In this document: positions 19,371-29,408 of the stretch, piece by piece | How positions within the stretch are numbered: the stretch's first letter is position 1 | Layout: each line of letters begins with the position of its first letter | Assembly: GCA_934047225.1 (NCBI GenBank) | Contig: CAKOHE010000051.1 | Span: 1-64,000, forward strand | Direction of reading: 5' to 3' | Length of the DNA: 64,000 nucleotides | Source: Ypsolopha sequella | Taxonomy: Eukaryota; Arthropoda; Insecta; Lepidoptera; Ypsolophidae | The notes under the pieces: generated by a model | Told to the model about the DNA's origin: nothing | The model's database searches: none | The model's input: only the letters and a program-made list of their open reading frames with translations | Position numbers and translations under genes: made by a program

Positions 19371-20844
19371 TTTAGTAACTTTACTGTATACTTACTCTAA
19401 TCTTAAATATTAAATATAAACTACTTATAACTATTAAACTATTACTATAAAAATATATAATATATTAATATAAAAAGAAAAAGAAAACTTATGCTAACTA
19501 CAAATAAGGGTGTTGCCGTAGATGTTGATGGCTTCCGGATGCTGGTTTTGTTGCTTCACGGATGATGTTGTCGAGTAACTGCTTGTTGTGCCTGCGTGGT
19601 TTTTGTGCACGACTATTTGTGTGAGGTACACTCTAAGGGGGAAGAAGGAAGGAAACGGAAGGTTTTTCCGGCCTGGTGGCCAAAAGAAACAAGGAATCAA
19701 GGATTTGTTGGAGCCAAGTTGAAGCTAAGGCTCTTCTGGTTAATTTGAGCCCAAACTCGAGCGTCCTAGGACCACGGGAAGCAAATGGGGTCCCGGGGGG
19801 GTGAGGTCAAGGCTGGAGGGGGGGGGGGGGGGGACAAAAGGTTTCACGGGCCGACGATTGGCGGGGGGTCCGTCTTGCCCCACCTGGTGTGAGGGGGGGG
19901 GGCGACACCTGGGGGGGGGTCAAGAAGGGTTTTTGGGACTTTCCGCCTCAGCCAGGAGGGATATCAAAATTCTGGCAGAGCAAAAGTGTTCCTTATGCTC
20001 TCCCGAGAAGTTTGAGCCCAAACTCGGGGGTCCTAGCACAACTGGGGGCAAAATGGGCCCCTGAGGGGGTGAGGTCGGGAGGGGGGGAAGGGGGGGGGGG
20101 GGGGGAAGGTTTCACGTGTCGACGATTGGTGGGGGGGTCCGTCTTGCCCCACTTGATGGTGAAGGGTCCGAAACGTGGGGGGGGGGGTGTTGGGGTAGGC
20201 GCCGTGTGCGTCAGGGGGTAAATTGGGTGGAATCCAAAAAAAAAAAAATATTTTGGGGGGGGGGTGTTTTGGGCCCGTGCGGGAAGGGTTGGAAGTCCTG
20301 ATAACAACGAGCCCAAACTCGGGTGGAATAGGACAAAGGGTTGAGGAGTTCCCTAGGTGTACCTCCGGTCTCCGAGCGTCTTCAGGAACCTGCTCCTCAT
20401 CAGCTAGACGAAGTCCTCAGATGGGCGGAGGTGTCTTCAGCGGTGGCTGCCCAGCTGGTACGTCACGCCAAGTCCGGCACGTGTAACCTAGTTAACTAGG
20501 TCAGAGCGGTTTGTATGGGAGCTTTGATGGTTAATAGCTCCTGTTCCTGTAGACGGATCTCCAAAATTTTTTCGACTCTGGACAGAACTCGGCGAGAGCT
20601 ACGTACTGAAGTAAGACTCACTGTTGTAGGTACTTCCCGCGCCGATCTATGCTGCTCCAAAGTCAAAGGTCTCCAGAGTCGGTTCCCGTCGGACGATTTT
20701 GCTGCCAACACAAATCCTGGTGAGTCGTACACTTAACTATCACTGCACAACACTTTCACTTTGATTTTCCACGTTTTTCTATTTAAAATTATTTTTTGTG
20801 TGGAGCGACGAGGTGTATAGTATAGAGTTTCGAGCAGTACTGGG
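19371..20844 (-). other. 5' UTR of family H copy 2
   Basis: Collinear with the copy 1 5' UTR, including the AT-rich start, the G-run-rich tandem units (gagcccaaactcg landmarks near 19748, 20016 and 20309) and the palindrome near 20487. Lengths of several homopolymer G runs differ from copy 1. It ends ...cagtactgg with a single GTTAGG after it. No supported gene. Confidence 0.7.
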
Positions 20845-20846
20845 TT

Positions 20847-20849
<3 letters not shown>
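20845..20849 (+). repeat. Single TTAGG unit between two elements
   Basis: One pentamer remains between the 5' end of family H copy 2 and the poly(T) of family B copy 1. A new insertion can therefore start at, or be trimmed to, the repeat directly next to an older element. Confidence 0.9.
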
Positions 20850-20880
<31 letters not shown>

Positions 20881-21527
20881 AAAACCCCATCATTTGATGA
20901 GGTCACGCAAAACCACGAATATTAATTTTCGTGTCTTTTTCAACTAATACATTTTTATACGTGACCCCTGAATTTTACAGGGATAAGAGGGGGAAAGGGA
21001 AAAAGGGGATCCTCCGTCATAAAAAGCTACTTATTTTCTAGAATATCAACTAAGTCTAGGGGTAAAAATAAACTCTCATGCATGTTCTATCTTTTTTTTT
21101 TTTTTTTTTTTCTTTCTTGGTTTTTTTTTTTTTTTTTTTATCTTTTTATTGTTACTTTTTTTTTTTTTTTTTTTCTTATTTCATCTTTCATGTGTTTTCC
21201 TTTTCTCACTTTTTTTTTTTTTTTTTCTTATTATCTAATACATTTTCCTTAATACTAACTGACTAGAGGATCCCACCCTTTATTACATTTAAAACAAATA
21301 GACCAATCAAATAATAACATAATAATAATAGCATTTTACAATATAAATCAATTTTAAAATCTAATAAATTAATTACTTATAGCTATAAATTCTTAAATTA
21401 GTACATTGAAATTTTAATTATTTACAATTTAATATTAAAATACAAAAATGAAACATAAACGGAGCAATAAAACATAATAAACCTTAATTTAAAACATTGA
21501 AAGATTTACAAATTAGAACACAAATAA
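20850..21527 (-). promoter_or_regulatory. 3' UTR of family B copy 1 with conserved stem structures
   Basis: Four inverted repeats lie next to the tail: CCCCATCA/TGATGAGG (20885-20902), CACGAA/TTCGTG (20914-20933), CCCTG/CAGGG (20966-20982), and a long-range pair GGGATCCTC (21006-21014) with GAGGATCCC (21266-21274). The long-range pair closes a pyrimidine-rich (A-rich in RNA) stretch at 21090-21240. The same stems occur with compensatory changes in families C and D. They are probably RT recognition structures for priming at the 3' end. The remaining 250 nt before the ORF2 stop is AT-rich and without features. Confidence 0.75.
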
Positions 21528-24500
21528 CTATCTGTTTCTGATTGCCGCACACCTTACTACTCTCTCCAGAAATTTTAACATTGCAACTCTGTCGGTCTTG
21601 TCCTGTAAAATTACTGGCAGGTTGGCTTTGTTGAAGGCGAAATCGATCTCAACCTCCAAATTTGCCCTCCACAGTCCGAACCTCGGACAGTCGAACACGA
21701 CGTGCCAAATCGTCTCCTCCTGGTCAGGATCGCATACGCAGGCTGGACTATCCTTCAGCTTAAAGCGATGAAGGTACGATGCGAGGCCCCCATGCCCTGT
21801 AAGGGCTTGCACGTGGGAGGGATTGAGTTTGACCTTCCTCAGGATCGTATGCGCTGTGGCTACGTCCGGAAGGAAGGTCTTCGTCACCTCCCCCGTGCTG
21901 GAGGACTCGTATCGCCCTTGCCACCGAAGGACAGTCCCCTCGCGTATGGTCCTTCTCAGGTAGGAGAGAGGGACAGCGTCGTAGTCGGCTGCCGTTTTCT
22001 TGCGGAGGGCAGCGTCTTTAGCAAGTTCGTCTGCGCGCTCGTTTCCGACAGTCCCAACATGCGCCCTCAACCAGAAGAACCTCACGTCACGGCCCTCCTC
22101 ACGGATTTGACGCACGCACCGCTCAATGCCGTGTGCCAAAGGGTGCACAAGTGCCCGGCTTTTGAGCAGGTCCAGCGAGGATCTAGAGTCACTCAAGATG
22201 TTAACGAGTGGATCCCCGCTGTTAAGGACCTGCTCCACGGCCCTGAGCAGAGCGTACATCTCCGATTGAAAGACCGTGCAGTAGGGCTCCAGGCGGAACT
22301 TCGAATGCCTGGACTCCCTACCGTCCGACCACCAAGTCAAGGCTGCACCCACCTTCCCCTGTATCTTACTGCCATCAGTAAAGATACAGGGGCCGGCGAT
22401 TTGGTGAGCCTCTATGGTTTCCGGACTCAGGTCGTCCACGCACTCGAAGTCCAGCGGCTGTCTGGACGCTGGATGTGGGAACCGACGGAAAGGAACACGC
22501 AGTTCAATCGGTCTGTCGGCTGGAATCTGATCGATTCTTTCTCCTCGCTTTGCCCTGTACAGACTTGCAGCCTCCTGAACTCGGAGGTCAAGGGGGAGTA
22601 CATCGGCCAGTACCAAAGCCGATGATAGAGACACCGTGCGGTACGCCTTACACAGCTTTTGTGCAAACCCCCGCTGCAGAGATTCAAGTTGATTTATTAT
22701 CATCAACTTCTCCGCAGCCGGGGCCCAAACACTCGCCGCGTACAGCACGATGGGCTCTATCACCGAGACGTAGATGGTTCTGATGACCTCACGGTTCAAA
22801 CCCCAACTCACCCTGGCTGCACACGCCAGCTGCTTGTAGATGTCAGTGACTTTTCTACAAACAGCCGAAACGTGTGCGTTAAAAGTGAGTTTGCTATCGA
22901 TGATAACACCCAACAGGCGGATTTCCTGCACCAGCGGCAGGACCTGTCCATCCATGCTGATAACTGGGGCCTCAAACTTAAGCTTCCGCGTCAACACCAT
23001 CGCGAACGTTTTGTGAGGTGCGAATTTTAGCTTATTTTTGAGTCCCCAGTCCAACACAGTCTGGAGGGCCGCATTAGCTCTCGCCTGAAGGGGGGGTGTA
23101 GTTGAGCCGGAGAGCACCAGCACCACGTCATCCGCAAAGGCCTGGCAATGCACTCCTTCCTGCTCCAGTTTTTCGAGCAGGGTGTTGAGAATTAGGTTCC
23201 AACAAGTGGGTCCAGCTATTGAGCCTTGGATACACCCCTTGTTGGTTCCCTTTTCCCAACACTCCCTTGCAAAGTGGATGCTTACCTTACGGTTCTCCAA
23301 GTAGGAGGCTACAAGTCCATATATATTTGCAGGGCATCTGTGAGCGAGGAGTTGGGTCTTTAAAGCCGGCCACCAAGCATTATCGAAGGCTCCCTCTATG
23401 TCCAGTGAGATCATGACGACAATTTTCTTGCTTTTAATCTCAGAGCGAACATGTCCCACGAGGTCATACAGGGAGTCTTCGGTGCTTTTTTGTGGCATAA
23501 AACCATACTGCCTTGTGCTCAAGGAGGGCATCAGATGCCATCCTAGACGGGATACCAGAAGCTTTTCCACAATTTTGCCCATAACAGGAAGAAGTCCTAT
23601 CGGCCTGTGCGCCTTCGGAATGGTGTAGTCCTCCCTCCCGGATTTACGGATGACACATACGTGAGCGCGCTTCCACCCCACCGGAAAGTGTCCAATTGCC
23701 AAGCATTTGTTGGCAATTTGAAGGAACACCTCCGGCGAGACTCGGATTGCCCGCTCACATATGTCCGCAGTCCACCCATCAGGCCCCGGAGCCTTCTTTG
23801 GATTGAGATTCCTCAATACCAATTCAAGCTCCGAGGCAGTGAAAGGCGGATCGTCGGGGTCCAATTGATCCAGGAGTTGATGGACTGGCACCTCCGAGCT
23901 CTCGCGGATTTGCCGTTGAGTAGGGGTTTCGTTGTCCACAGCGTCATCAGGGAAGAACGTAAGGGCCAGCAGCTTGGCGGACTCTTCAGGACCAAGGGTG
24001 TTCCCTGTCGAATCCACCAGCAACTGGTCCTCTTGTCTTTTGACTGTTCTCCTGATGACCCTGTAGACCCCGTCCCATAGGCTTTCTTTATCCTGCTTTG
24101 AGCAAAACTGCTTCCAGCTAGCGGTCTGTGCATCTTGCACAGCCGCTTTATACCGCTGATTCGCTTCTAGGTATTGGTCAACAACGTGTTGCCTTCTAAC
24201 CACCGCGGCGTTTCTAATTCTCCGCCTCTTGGTTTTAGCGTCTCGCTTGAGACGCCCAAGAGCGGGAGTCCACCACGGCAATGGTTTCCTTCCTTTTGGG
24301 ACTCCCACCTTCGGTATTGTCTCTTCACATGCGTGAGAGATGACCGAAAGGTAAGAGTCGAGGATGGTCTCCAGTTCCTCAGGCGTGGTAACAGCCCCCA
24401 CACTCGAGGCGGTCAGGTTTCTCTCCTCCAGGCCTGAGCGGACGGAACGGCCGAAAGCCAACCAATCGGACTTCGCTGTGTTGTACACACGTGTGCTTTG

Positions 24501-25283
24501 GGGTTTGAGGGGTTCTAATTCCCTCTCCAGGCACACGTGGTAGGTAATTGCGTTATGGTCCGATGTGATCAGCTCCCGGTCCACCTTCCATCCGCCCATC
24601 CTGTCCAAGAGCTGAAGGCCGCATGCCGTCACGTCTACTCGACTAGTGCACATGCGGCCCCCTCTGAACACCTCGAAAGTGGGGGTGCTGCCTGTATTCA
24701 GGATCTGGAGGTCCATTTCCTCCAGGAAGGATCTGAAGGCTGAGCCACGGTGGTCTTCGGAATCACTTCCCCACCATGGACTCCACGCGTTGACATCCCC
24801 GGCCAGGATGACATTGTCAGTCTGCAGTTTTGAGCATACGTAACGGACTCTGTGGAGATACGGCTCTAAATCTTCGTCCCCCTCCAGGTAGATGGACAGC
24901 ACGGCCAGTCTCAGCAGGCCTGCCTTCAGCAGTACCGCTGCAATGTTCTCGGTGACGAGCTGAGGATCATGTATGACCTCCAGCTCCCCACCGAAAATCA
25001 CCACGGCGGCCTTTACTGGTTTTTGGCGAGCTGACGTCATTTGGATAACTCTTGTGCCCGGGTACTGTTTTAATTCGCCCTTGGAGCCAACATATGGCTC
25101 CTGGACCAGGGCGACAGATACCCGGTTGGTGTGTGCTGTGCACAAGAGCTCCTGCGTCGCCAGCTTGGCCCGCTGGAGATTGGCTTGGATGAAAAGCAAT
25201 TTGCTGTCCTTTGAGCTACCTAAGAGGGGGGCAACTGTGCCGTTCACTGCGGTGCCCTCAGCAATACGCCACACGAGACCTCG
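21528..25283 (-). CDS. ORF2: endonuclease / RT / RNase H / CCHC, family B copy 1
   Basis: About 1250 residues; the frame is open after TAG at 25286-25284. Numbering is from the GTG at 25274. Endonuclease: QANLQR about 30-35, VQEPYVG about 57-63, GDVNAWS about 160, SDHNA about 238. RT: KKAPGPDG, SLDIEGAF, QGSIAGP and FADD (about 712). RNase H: FTDGS, SEMYAL, SDSRS and ADELAK. The C terminus has CVCDPDQEETIWHVVFDC zinc ligands. There is no helicase extension; the protein ends shortly after the zinc motif. No ATG precedes residue 79, beyond two endonuclease active-site motifs, so the true start depends on the ORF1/ORF2 junction. It makes the nick and reverse transcribes the element RNA. Confidence 0.93.
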   Translation of the reverse strand, partial: RGLVWRIAEGTAVNGTVAPLLGSSKDSKLLFIQANLQRAKLATQELLCTAHTNRVSVALVQEPYVGSKGELKQYPGTRVIQMTSARQKPVKAAVVIFGGELEVIHDPQLVTENIAAVLLKAGLLRLAVLSIYLEGDEDLEPYLHRVRYVCSKLQTDNVILAGDVNAWSPWWGSDSEDHRGSAFRSFLEEMDLQILNTGSTPTFEVFRGGRMCTSRVDVTACGLQLLDRMGGWKVDRELITSDHNAITYHVCLERELEPLKPQSTRVYNTAKSDWLAFGRSVRSGLEERNLTASSVGAVTTPEELETILDSYLSVISHACEETIPKVGVPKGRKPLPWWTPALGRLKRDAKTKRRRIRNAAVVRRQHVVDQYLEANQRYKAAVQDAQTASWKQFCSKQDKESLWDGVYRVIRRTVKRQEDQLLVDSTGNTLGPEESAKLLALTFFPDDAVDNETPTQRQIRESSEVPVHQLLDQLDPDDPPFTASELELVLRNLNPKKAPGPDGWTADICERAIRVSPEVFLQIANKCLAIGHFPVGWKRAHVCVIRKSGREDYTIPKAHRPIGLLPVMGKIVEKLLVSRLGWHLMPSLSTRQYGFMPQKSTEDSLYDLVGHVRSEIKSKKIVVMISLDIEGAFDNAWWPALKTQLLAHRCPANIYGLVASYLENRKVSIHFARECWEKGTNKGCIQGSIAGPTCWNLILNTLLEKLEQEGVHCQAFADDVVLVLSGSTTPPLQARANAALQTVLDWGLKNKLKFAPHKTFAMVLTRKLKFEAPVISMDGQVLPLVQEIRLLGVIIDSKLTFNAHVSAVCRKVTDIYKQLACAARVSWGLNREVIRTIYVSVIEPIVLYAASVWAPAAEKLMIINQLESLQRGFAQKLCKAYRTVSLSSALVLADVLPLDLRVQEAASLYRAKRGERIDQIPADRPIELRVPFRRFPHPASRQPLDFECVDDLSPETIEAHQIAGPCIFTDGSKIQGKVGAALTWWSDGRESRHSKFRLEPYCTVFQSEMYALLRAVEQVLNSGDPLVNILSDSRSSLDLLKSRALVHPLAHGIERCVRQIREEGRDVRFFWLRAHVGTVGNERADELAKDAALRKKTAADYDAVPLSYLRRTIREGTVLRWQGRYESSSTGEVTKTFLPDVATAHTILRKVKLNPSHVQALTGHGGLASYLHRFKLKDSPACVCDPDQEETIWHVVFDCPRFGLWRANLEVEIDFAFNKANLPVILQDKTDRVAMLKFLERVVRCAAIRNR

Positions 25284-27285
25284 CTATAGAGTCCCATTTT
25301 TTCCTGATCTGGCACTCGCCACTAAAGGCATTATGTGCCAGATCAGATTCTTGGAGCTTTGCCCTGTGGCAGTTCACACAGACGGGTGGTAACGCCTTGT
25401 GCGGGCAGTCCACATAGGTGTGAGACTCTCCACAGTGACTGCACGTGATGCCTTTGTCTTTGCACACTCGCTTGGAGTGTCCATAACCCAGGCATCCCGT
25501 GCACTGCACTAGTGGAGAGTGGTCCTCTATAGACCGTCTCTGTAGCCCTATGTGGACTGTACCCGCCTCCGTGAACCGATTCCACAGGGTTGGGCTTAGC
25601 TCCAGTATTATGTGGGACTCGTGCGGGTTCCTCGCTTTTCGGCGATAAAGCACCCGAGGGCACTCCGCGGAGAGATCCACTCCTCTCAGAAGGTGACCGT
25701 TCTGAGAAAGGAGGGACTCTATGACGTCTTGGTCTTTTCGGTCAGCCAAGACGTTGCGGATGCAGGCTAACGGCATCCGATTCACAGCCTCTTTCGCCAC
25801 GAGCCCGTGTTCGCTCTTGCTGAGGCTGGAGGATATCTTTTTGATATCCTCCTTCTGACTGCAGCTGAGGACCACCCTCCTGTTTGCTGCCTTTCTGCAG
25901 CGGTCCACCCTGATGCCGGAGGTCTTGACATCCAGCACTTTCTCCAGTCGCTTCACGACTTCTTCCCCGGAGAGGGAAGAATCCGTCGAGGAAACGATGA
26001 TCGAGTGCGCTGGCCTGTCTTGCCCCGGCTTTTTGAGCGCTTGGGCGTAGGTCAACGGCGCGTTGGCATAAGACTCCCGGCTGAGGACCTCTTTTCTGAG
26101 GCCCGTCACGGCGTCTTTGACGTCAGAGAGGGCCATTTCTAGGTTGAGGTTTGGCGGTTCGCTTCTTTTTTCCTCCACCGCCTTACCTATGGCCCTCACG
26201 TCCGAGCCTACCTTTTCTAGGTTCCCCAGCACGGGTTTAATAATTTGTCTTATGCTAGCGTCGCTGACCGTCGCTTCCGGCTGCACCTGGCACAGCGGTC
26301 TCTGCTGAAGGCAGTCGACCGCTGCCCTCACCTTCTCCAGGTTATCGCCAATTGCGATGAGCCGGGGATCCGAGACCTCCGGTTTCAGGGGGGACCTGCA
26401 CTCAGGAGTACTGGCTTTAGCCCTCTCCTCGAACTCCACCAGTTGACGCCGCAACGAGTCAATTTGGCCCGATACGGCGGCGACCCTGCCCGAAAGAGTT
26501 TCCAGCTCTTTTGTAAGAGCTGGTTCAGGCTTAGTTGGTTGGTCGGCCAAATGTGGCCGTAGGGCCGCCGTGTTTTCCAACTGGTGGACACTCTCCCTGA
26601 TGGACTCTATGGACCTGAGTGGGCCGTCCATCTCCAGCCCAAGCCACAGCCTAATGGCCTTCGCTTCTTCCAATGTGCTGGAGATGTCGGCCCTAGCCGC
26701 TCTGAGCTCGACAGCATGTGTCGCGTGTAGCTCACTTAACGCCCTGGTGTGGGCGCGCTCCACCCGGACAAGCTCAATAGCGTTCCTGGAGCGCTCCTTT
26801 TCCAGGGCGTTTATGTGTCGAGCTCTGGAGTCCGACAGGGAGAGGACTGTCTCGTATAGATGTTCGAGTGATTCGAGGGCAGCGGCTTTACACTCCCGCT
26901 TCATGTTACCAGCCGCCTCCAACGCCTCCTTCCCCTTTTGGAGTAGCGAGTTGGCCTGTTTTGTGGCCAAATCCATCGCTACTCCCGGGGTTTTCCGATT
27001 AAGGGGCGGGAGAAGGCTGGGACGACTGTCGCGGGAGCCCCCCGATGTGTCCAGGCACGACTCCTCATCTGTATCCAAAAGAGGTACGCGCTCCTGCCTA
27101 GACCCATCAGAGGGGACCTGGGACGCAGCTAGCCCCGCGCCGGGTGAAACCTTCGCTTTTGTTTTAAACAATTTTTCGCGAAGCGAATTACTCGGTTTCT
27201 TTGCCGGTGCGCGGCCAGCTGAGGCCCCTGAGCCGACACTCGATCTTGAACCTGCCGACGTGGAGGCCCTGCCAGTTTCAGACAT
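25258..27285 (-). CDS. ORF1 Gag-like protein, family B copy 1
   Basis: 675 residues from the ATG at 27285 (MSETGRAS). A Ser/basic-rich N terminus is followed by a predicted coiled coil (about 130-310), an RRM-like stretch (about 420-580) and three zinc knuckles near the C terminus (CTGCLGYGHSKRVC, CSHCGESHTYVDC, CVNC...). It ends SRVAYC with TGA at 25260-25258. ORF2 overlaps in the +1 frame. Likely role: RNA chaperone and telomere-targeting partner of ORF2. Differs from copy 2 by about four residues. Confidence 0.92.
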   Translation of the reverse strand: MSETGRASTSAGSRSSVGSGASAGRAPAKKPSNSLREKLFKTKAKVSPGAGLAASQVPSDGSRQERVPLLDTDEESCLDTSGGSRDSRPSLLPPLNRKTPGVAMDLATKQANSLLQKGKEALEAAGNMKRECKAAALESLEHLYETVLSLSDSRARHINALEKERSRNAIELVRVERAHTRALSELHATHAVELRAARADISSTLEEAKAIRLWLGLEMDGPLRSIESIRESVHQLENTAALRPHLADQPTKPEPALTKELETLSGRVAAVSGQIDSLRRQLVEFEERAKASTPECRSPLKPEVSDPRLIAIGDNLEKVRAAVDCLQQRPLCQVQPEATVSDASIRQIIKPVLGNLEKVGSDVRAIGKAVEEKRSEPPNLNLEMALSDVKDAVTGLRKEVLSRESYANAPLTYAQALKKPGQDRPAHSIIVSSTDSSLSGEEVVKRLEKVLDVKTSGIRVDRCRKAANRRVVLSCSQKEDIKKISSSLSKSEHGLVAKEAVNRMPLACIRNVLADRKDQDVIESLLSQNGHLLRGVDLSAECPRVLYRRKARNPHESHIILELSPTLWNRFTEAGTVHIGLQRRSIEDHSPLVQCTGCLGYGHSKRVCKDKGITCSHCGESHTYVDCPHKALPPVCVNCHRAKLQESDLAHNAFSGECQIRKKWDSIARSRVAYC

Positions 27286-28890
27286 GTTGCCGCTATAAGT
27301 TTGGAAGTGTCACACAATAAAAATACACAATGTCAAGAACCTGAGAGTGCAAGGTGTACGGGACAAGTTGAAATTATAAAAGAAAATTTTAAAAAGTAAG
27401 GACAGCTAAAAAGTTTTTATCACAAAGTATCACAGTTATAATTTCCCAGGGGTAAAAATATCACAGTTTATTAATTTAAAAATATGACAAAAGTCTGAAT
27501 CAATAAATTTAAAGTAAAGTTAAAATTAAAATGTAATTAAATCAAAAAAATAAAACAATAAACAGCTTGGATCTAATAAATTTTTATGACTCAAAAGAGA
27601 TAGTGTAAAAATAAAATCAAATAATTCAAATGTCAGCAAAAATAAGATCAAAAAAAAAAAGGTGTAAATAAAATTATAAAACTAGTAGGGCGATTAAAGT
27701 CAATAATAAAAATGGGAAATTATGCTACGAGTAAAAATATCACAGAAACTTATTGGGTAAAAATTGATGTGACAAAAGTCTGAGTCCAATAGGTTCTAAT
27801 AAAATTTAAAAAATATAAAATTAAATCAAAAAAAAATAAAACAATAAAATTCCAATCCAAATTAAATTCAATGACTCAAAAGAGATGATAAAACAAAAGA
27901 AATTAATAAGTAACACATCAACAAAATGTAAAAGTAAAATAAAAGTGTAAAAATAAAAGTTATAACTCTAGCAGGGCGACTAAAGTGAGTGATAAAAATA
28001 TGAAAAATTTTGACAATAACAACGTAGACAAGGACAATAAATTACACTATATAAGAAAAAATCCGCCAACGACAAAAAGTATTTAATACAGAAAAAACTA
28101 TAAAAAAAACCAAAATATTTAATTTAAAAATACTTCCAAAGGGAGAAGCGATTTTTTACAGCCGGACTTTTATAGGTGGCAATGAGCTCTACCTTTAGGA
28201 ATTTTTTCCAAAAATTTTTCCCCTCTCCAGAAATTTTGAAAAAATTTTGAAAAAAAAAAAAATTTTGAGAGGGGAGGGTCGGGAATATGGCCAAAATATG
28301 TGTCGACCCTATGATCGTTTCTCCCAATAGAGAACGAAAAAACCGTTATTTTTTTGATCAGAGCCCCCGTTCCCGAGTTATTGCGATTACCAACTATTTT
28401 GCCGATGGCGGACTTTTTCTTTCGTCAGAAAAATATTTATATTAAAAAAAGTTACAGTCTTAAAAATACAAACTAAACTGCGATCCAATCCGTATAAGAT
28501 GGCCGTTCTTCAATAAAAATAAAAATCATATGTCCTCGATCTTGTTCCCGAGATAACTGGACGGGAATACGGGAACGAGATTACCACCAGCGATATTTAA
28601 GCGACTGTGGGCTGAATTTTTCAAAATAAATTTAAAAACCTTTTCAGCCGTCGTCCAGCAGCCGTTGTCCGTCTCTGGACACCTCCAATTTGCCCGTGAC
28701 ACTTCCGGTTCCGGAGTTAGGGGCCCACGTGGTACTTGTTTTTTTTTTTTTTTTTTTTTTTTTTTGCCCCTAAAATCTGAAGTCCTGGCCGGAGGGGGGC
28801 AAATGAGGTGTCGGGAGGTAGGGCTCCACTGGGCGACTCCAGTCGCTCCAAAAAATCACTGGGGCACTCGATCCGTTTTCCAGATACTGG
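27286..28890 (-). other. 5' UTR of family B copy 1, AT-rich with two tandem units
   Basis: About 27430-28005 holds two diverged tandem units of about 284 bp. Landmarks: gacaaaagtctga at about 27487 and 27771, gactcaaaagaga at about 27589 and 27872, and agnagggcga at about 27683 and 27969. From 28130 to 28380 there is a block with a CCCCTC...GAGGGG inverted repeat around 28210-28275; this block is duplicated in family C, and its end occurs in the chimera at 1-769. A 26-nt T run at 28739-28765 is only 7 nt in copy 2. No supported gene. Confidence 0.7.
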
Positions 28891-29068
28891 GTTAGGTTAG
28901 GTTAGGTTAGGTTAGGTTAGGTTAGGTTAGGTTAGGTTAGGTTAGGTTAGGTTAGGTTAGGTTAGGTTAGGTTAGGTTAGGTTAGGTTAGGTTAGGTTAG
29001 GTTAGGTTAGGTTAGGTTAGGTTAGGTTAGGTTAGGTTAGGTTAGGTTAGGTTAGGTTAGGTTAGGTT
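28891..29068 (+). repeat. TTAGG telomeric array, about 36 units
   Basis: Perfect TTAGG repeats between the 5' ends of family B copy 1 (minus) and the SART-like element (plus). The two elements are head to head here. Confidence 0.98.
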
Positions 29069-29408
29069 CCCGTGGGAGTTGCTGGTCTTCTATCGGGCGC
29101 GTCCCCCGGTGGCGGATAGGGGAATGCCTCCCAGATATGGGAGGTACCGGTTCATCCGGCGCGGACCAAAACCAGCAGGGGGGGAGTCACTCTTCGCATT
29201 CCTCTGCCTATCAGAGGAAGCAGAAGAGGTGACTGAGTGCGGCGGGCTTGACCAGTGTCACTACTGGCAGGCGTGGCTGTCGGCCACCGTCGGACAATCC
29301 GTAAACCCACACATGTGGGAACGGAGGCCTTATTCTATAAGGCCACGAGGAAGACAACCTCTATAAAGAATCACCCTAATCTCAAGGTGTCCCGTGCCGA
29401 TGGGATGA
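29069..29408 (+). other. 5' UTR of SART-like copy 1
   Basis: 340 bp starting cccgtgggag right after TTAGGTT. No gene. An out-of-frame ATG at 29405 precedes the ORF1 ATG at 29409 by 4 nt. Promoter elements expected in a LINE 5' UTR are not recognisable by eye. Confidence 0.65.

Larger units (their letters stand above)
10861..20844 (-). mobile_element. TRAS-like telomeric LINE, family H copy 2
   Basis: A second ~10 kb helicase-bearing element, collinear with copy 1 at an offset of 10036 in the coding part and nearly identical throughout, including the UTRs. The 5' end is the same (...cagtactgg). ORF2 is intact, but ORF1 has a nonsense mutation. Only one TTAGG unit separates its 5' end from the tail of the next element. 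It is either an independent insertion of the same master or a local duplication; the differing A-tract and array lengths fit independent insertion slightly better. Confidence 0.93.
20850..28890 (-). mobile_element. TRAS-like telomeric LINE, family B copy 1
   Basis: An ~8 kb minus-strand LINE with a poly(A) tail (T at 20850-20879), structured 3' UTR, intact ORF2 and ORF1, and a 1.6 kb AT-rich 5' UTR. The 5' end stops about 230 bp short of copy 2 (52084-60240) and shows ...cagatactgg before TTAGG. It is therefore slightly 5'-truncated but keeps all coding sequence. Confidence 0.93.

Noticed and set aside
21702..22625. 307-codon open frame on the plus strand (also at 52854-53777)
   Set aside because: Antisense shadow of the GC-rich ORF2 RNase H region; the minus strand carries the conserved motifs.
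28120..28330. CCCCTC...GAGGGG inverted repeat as a transcription terminator
   Set aside because: Bacterial-type terminators do not apply here; it lies in a LINE 5' UTR and is part of a repeated block.
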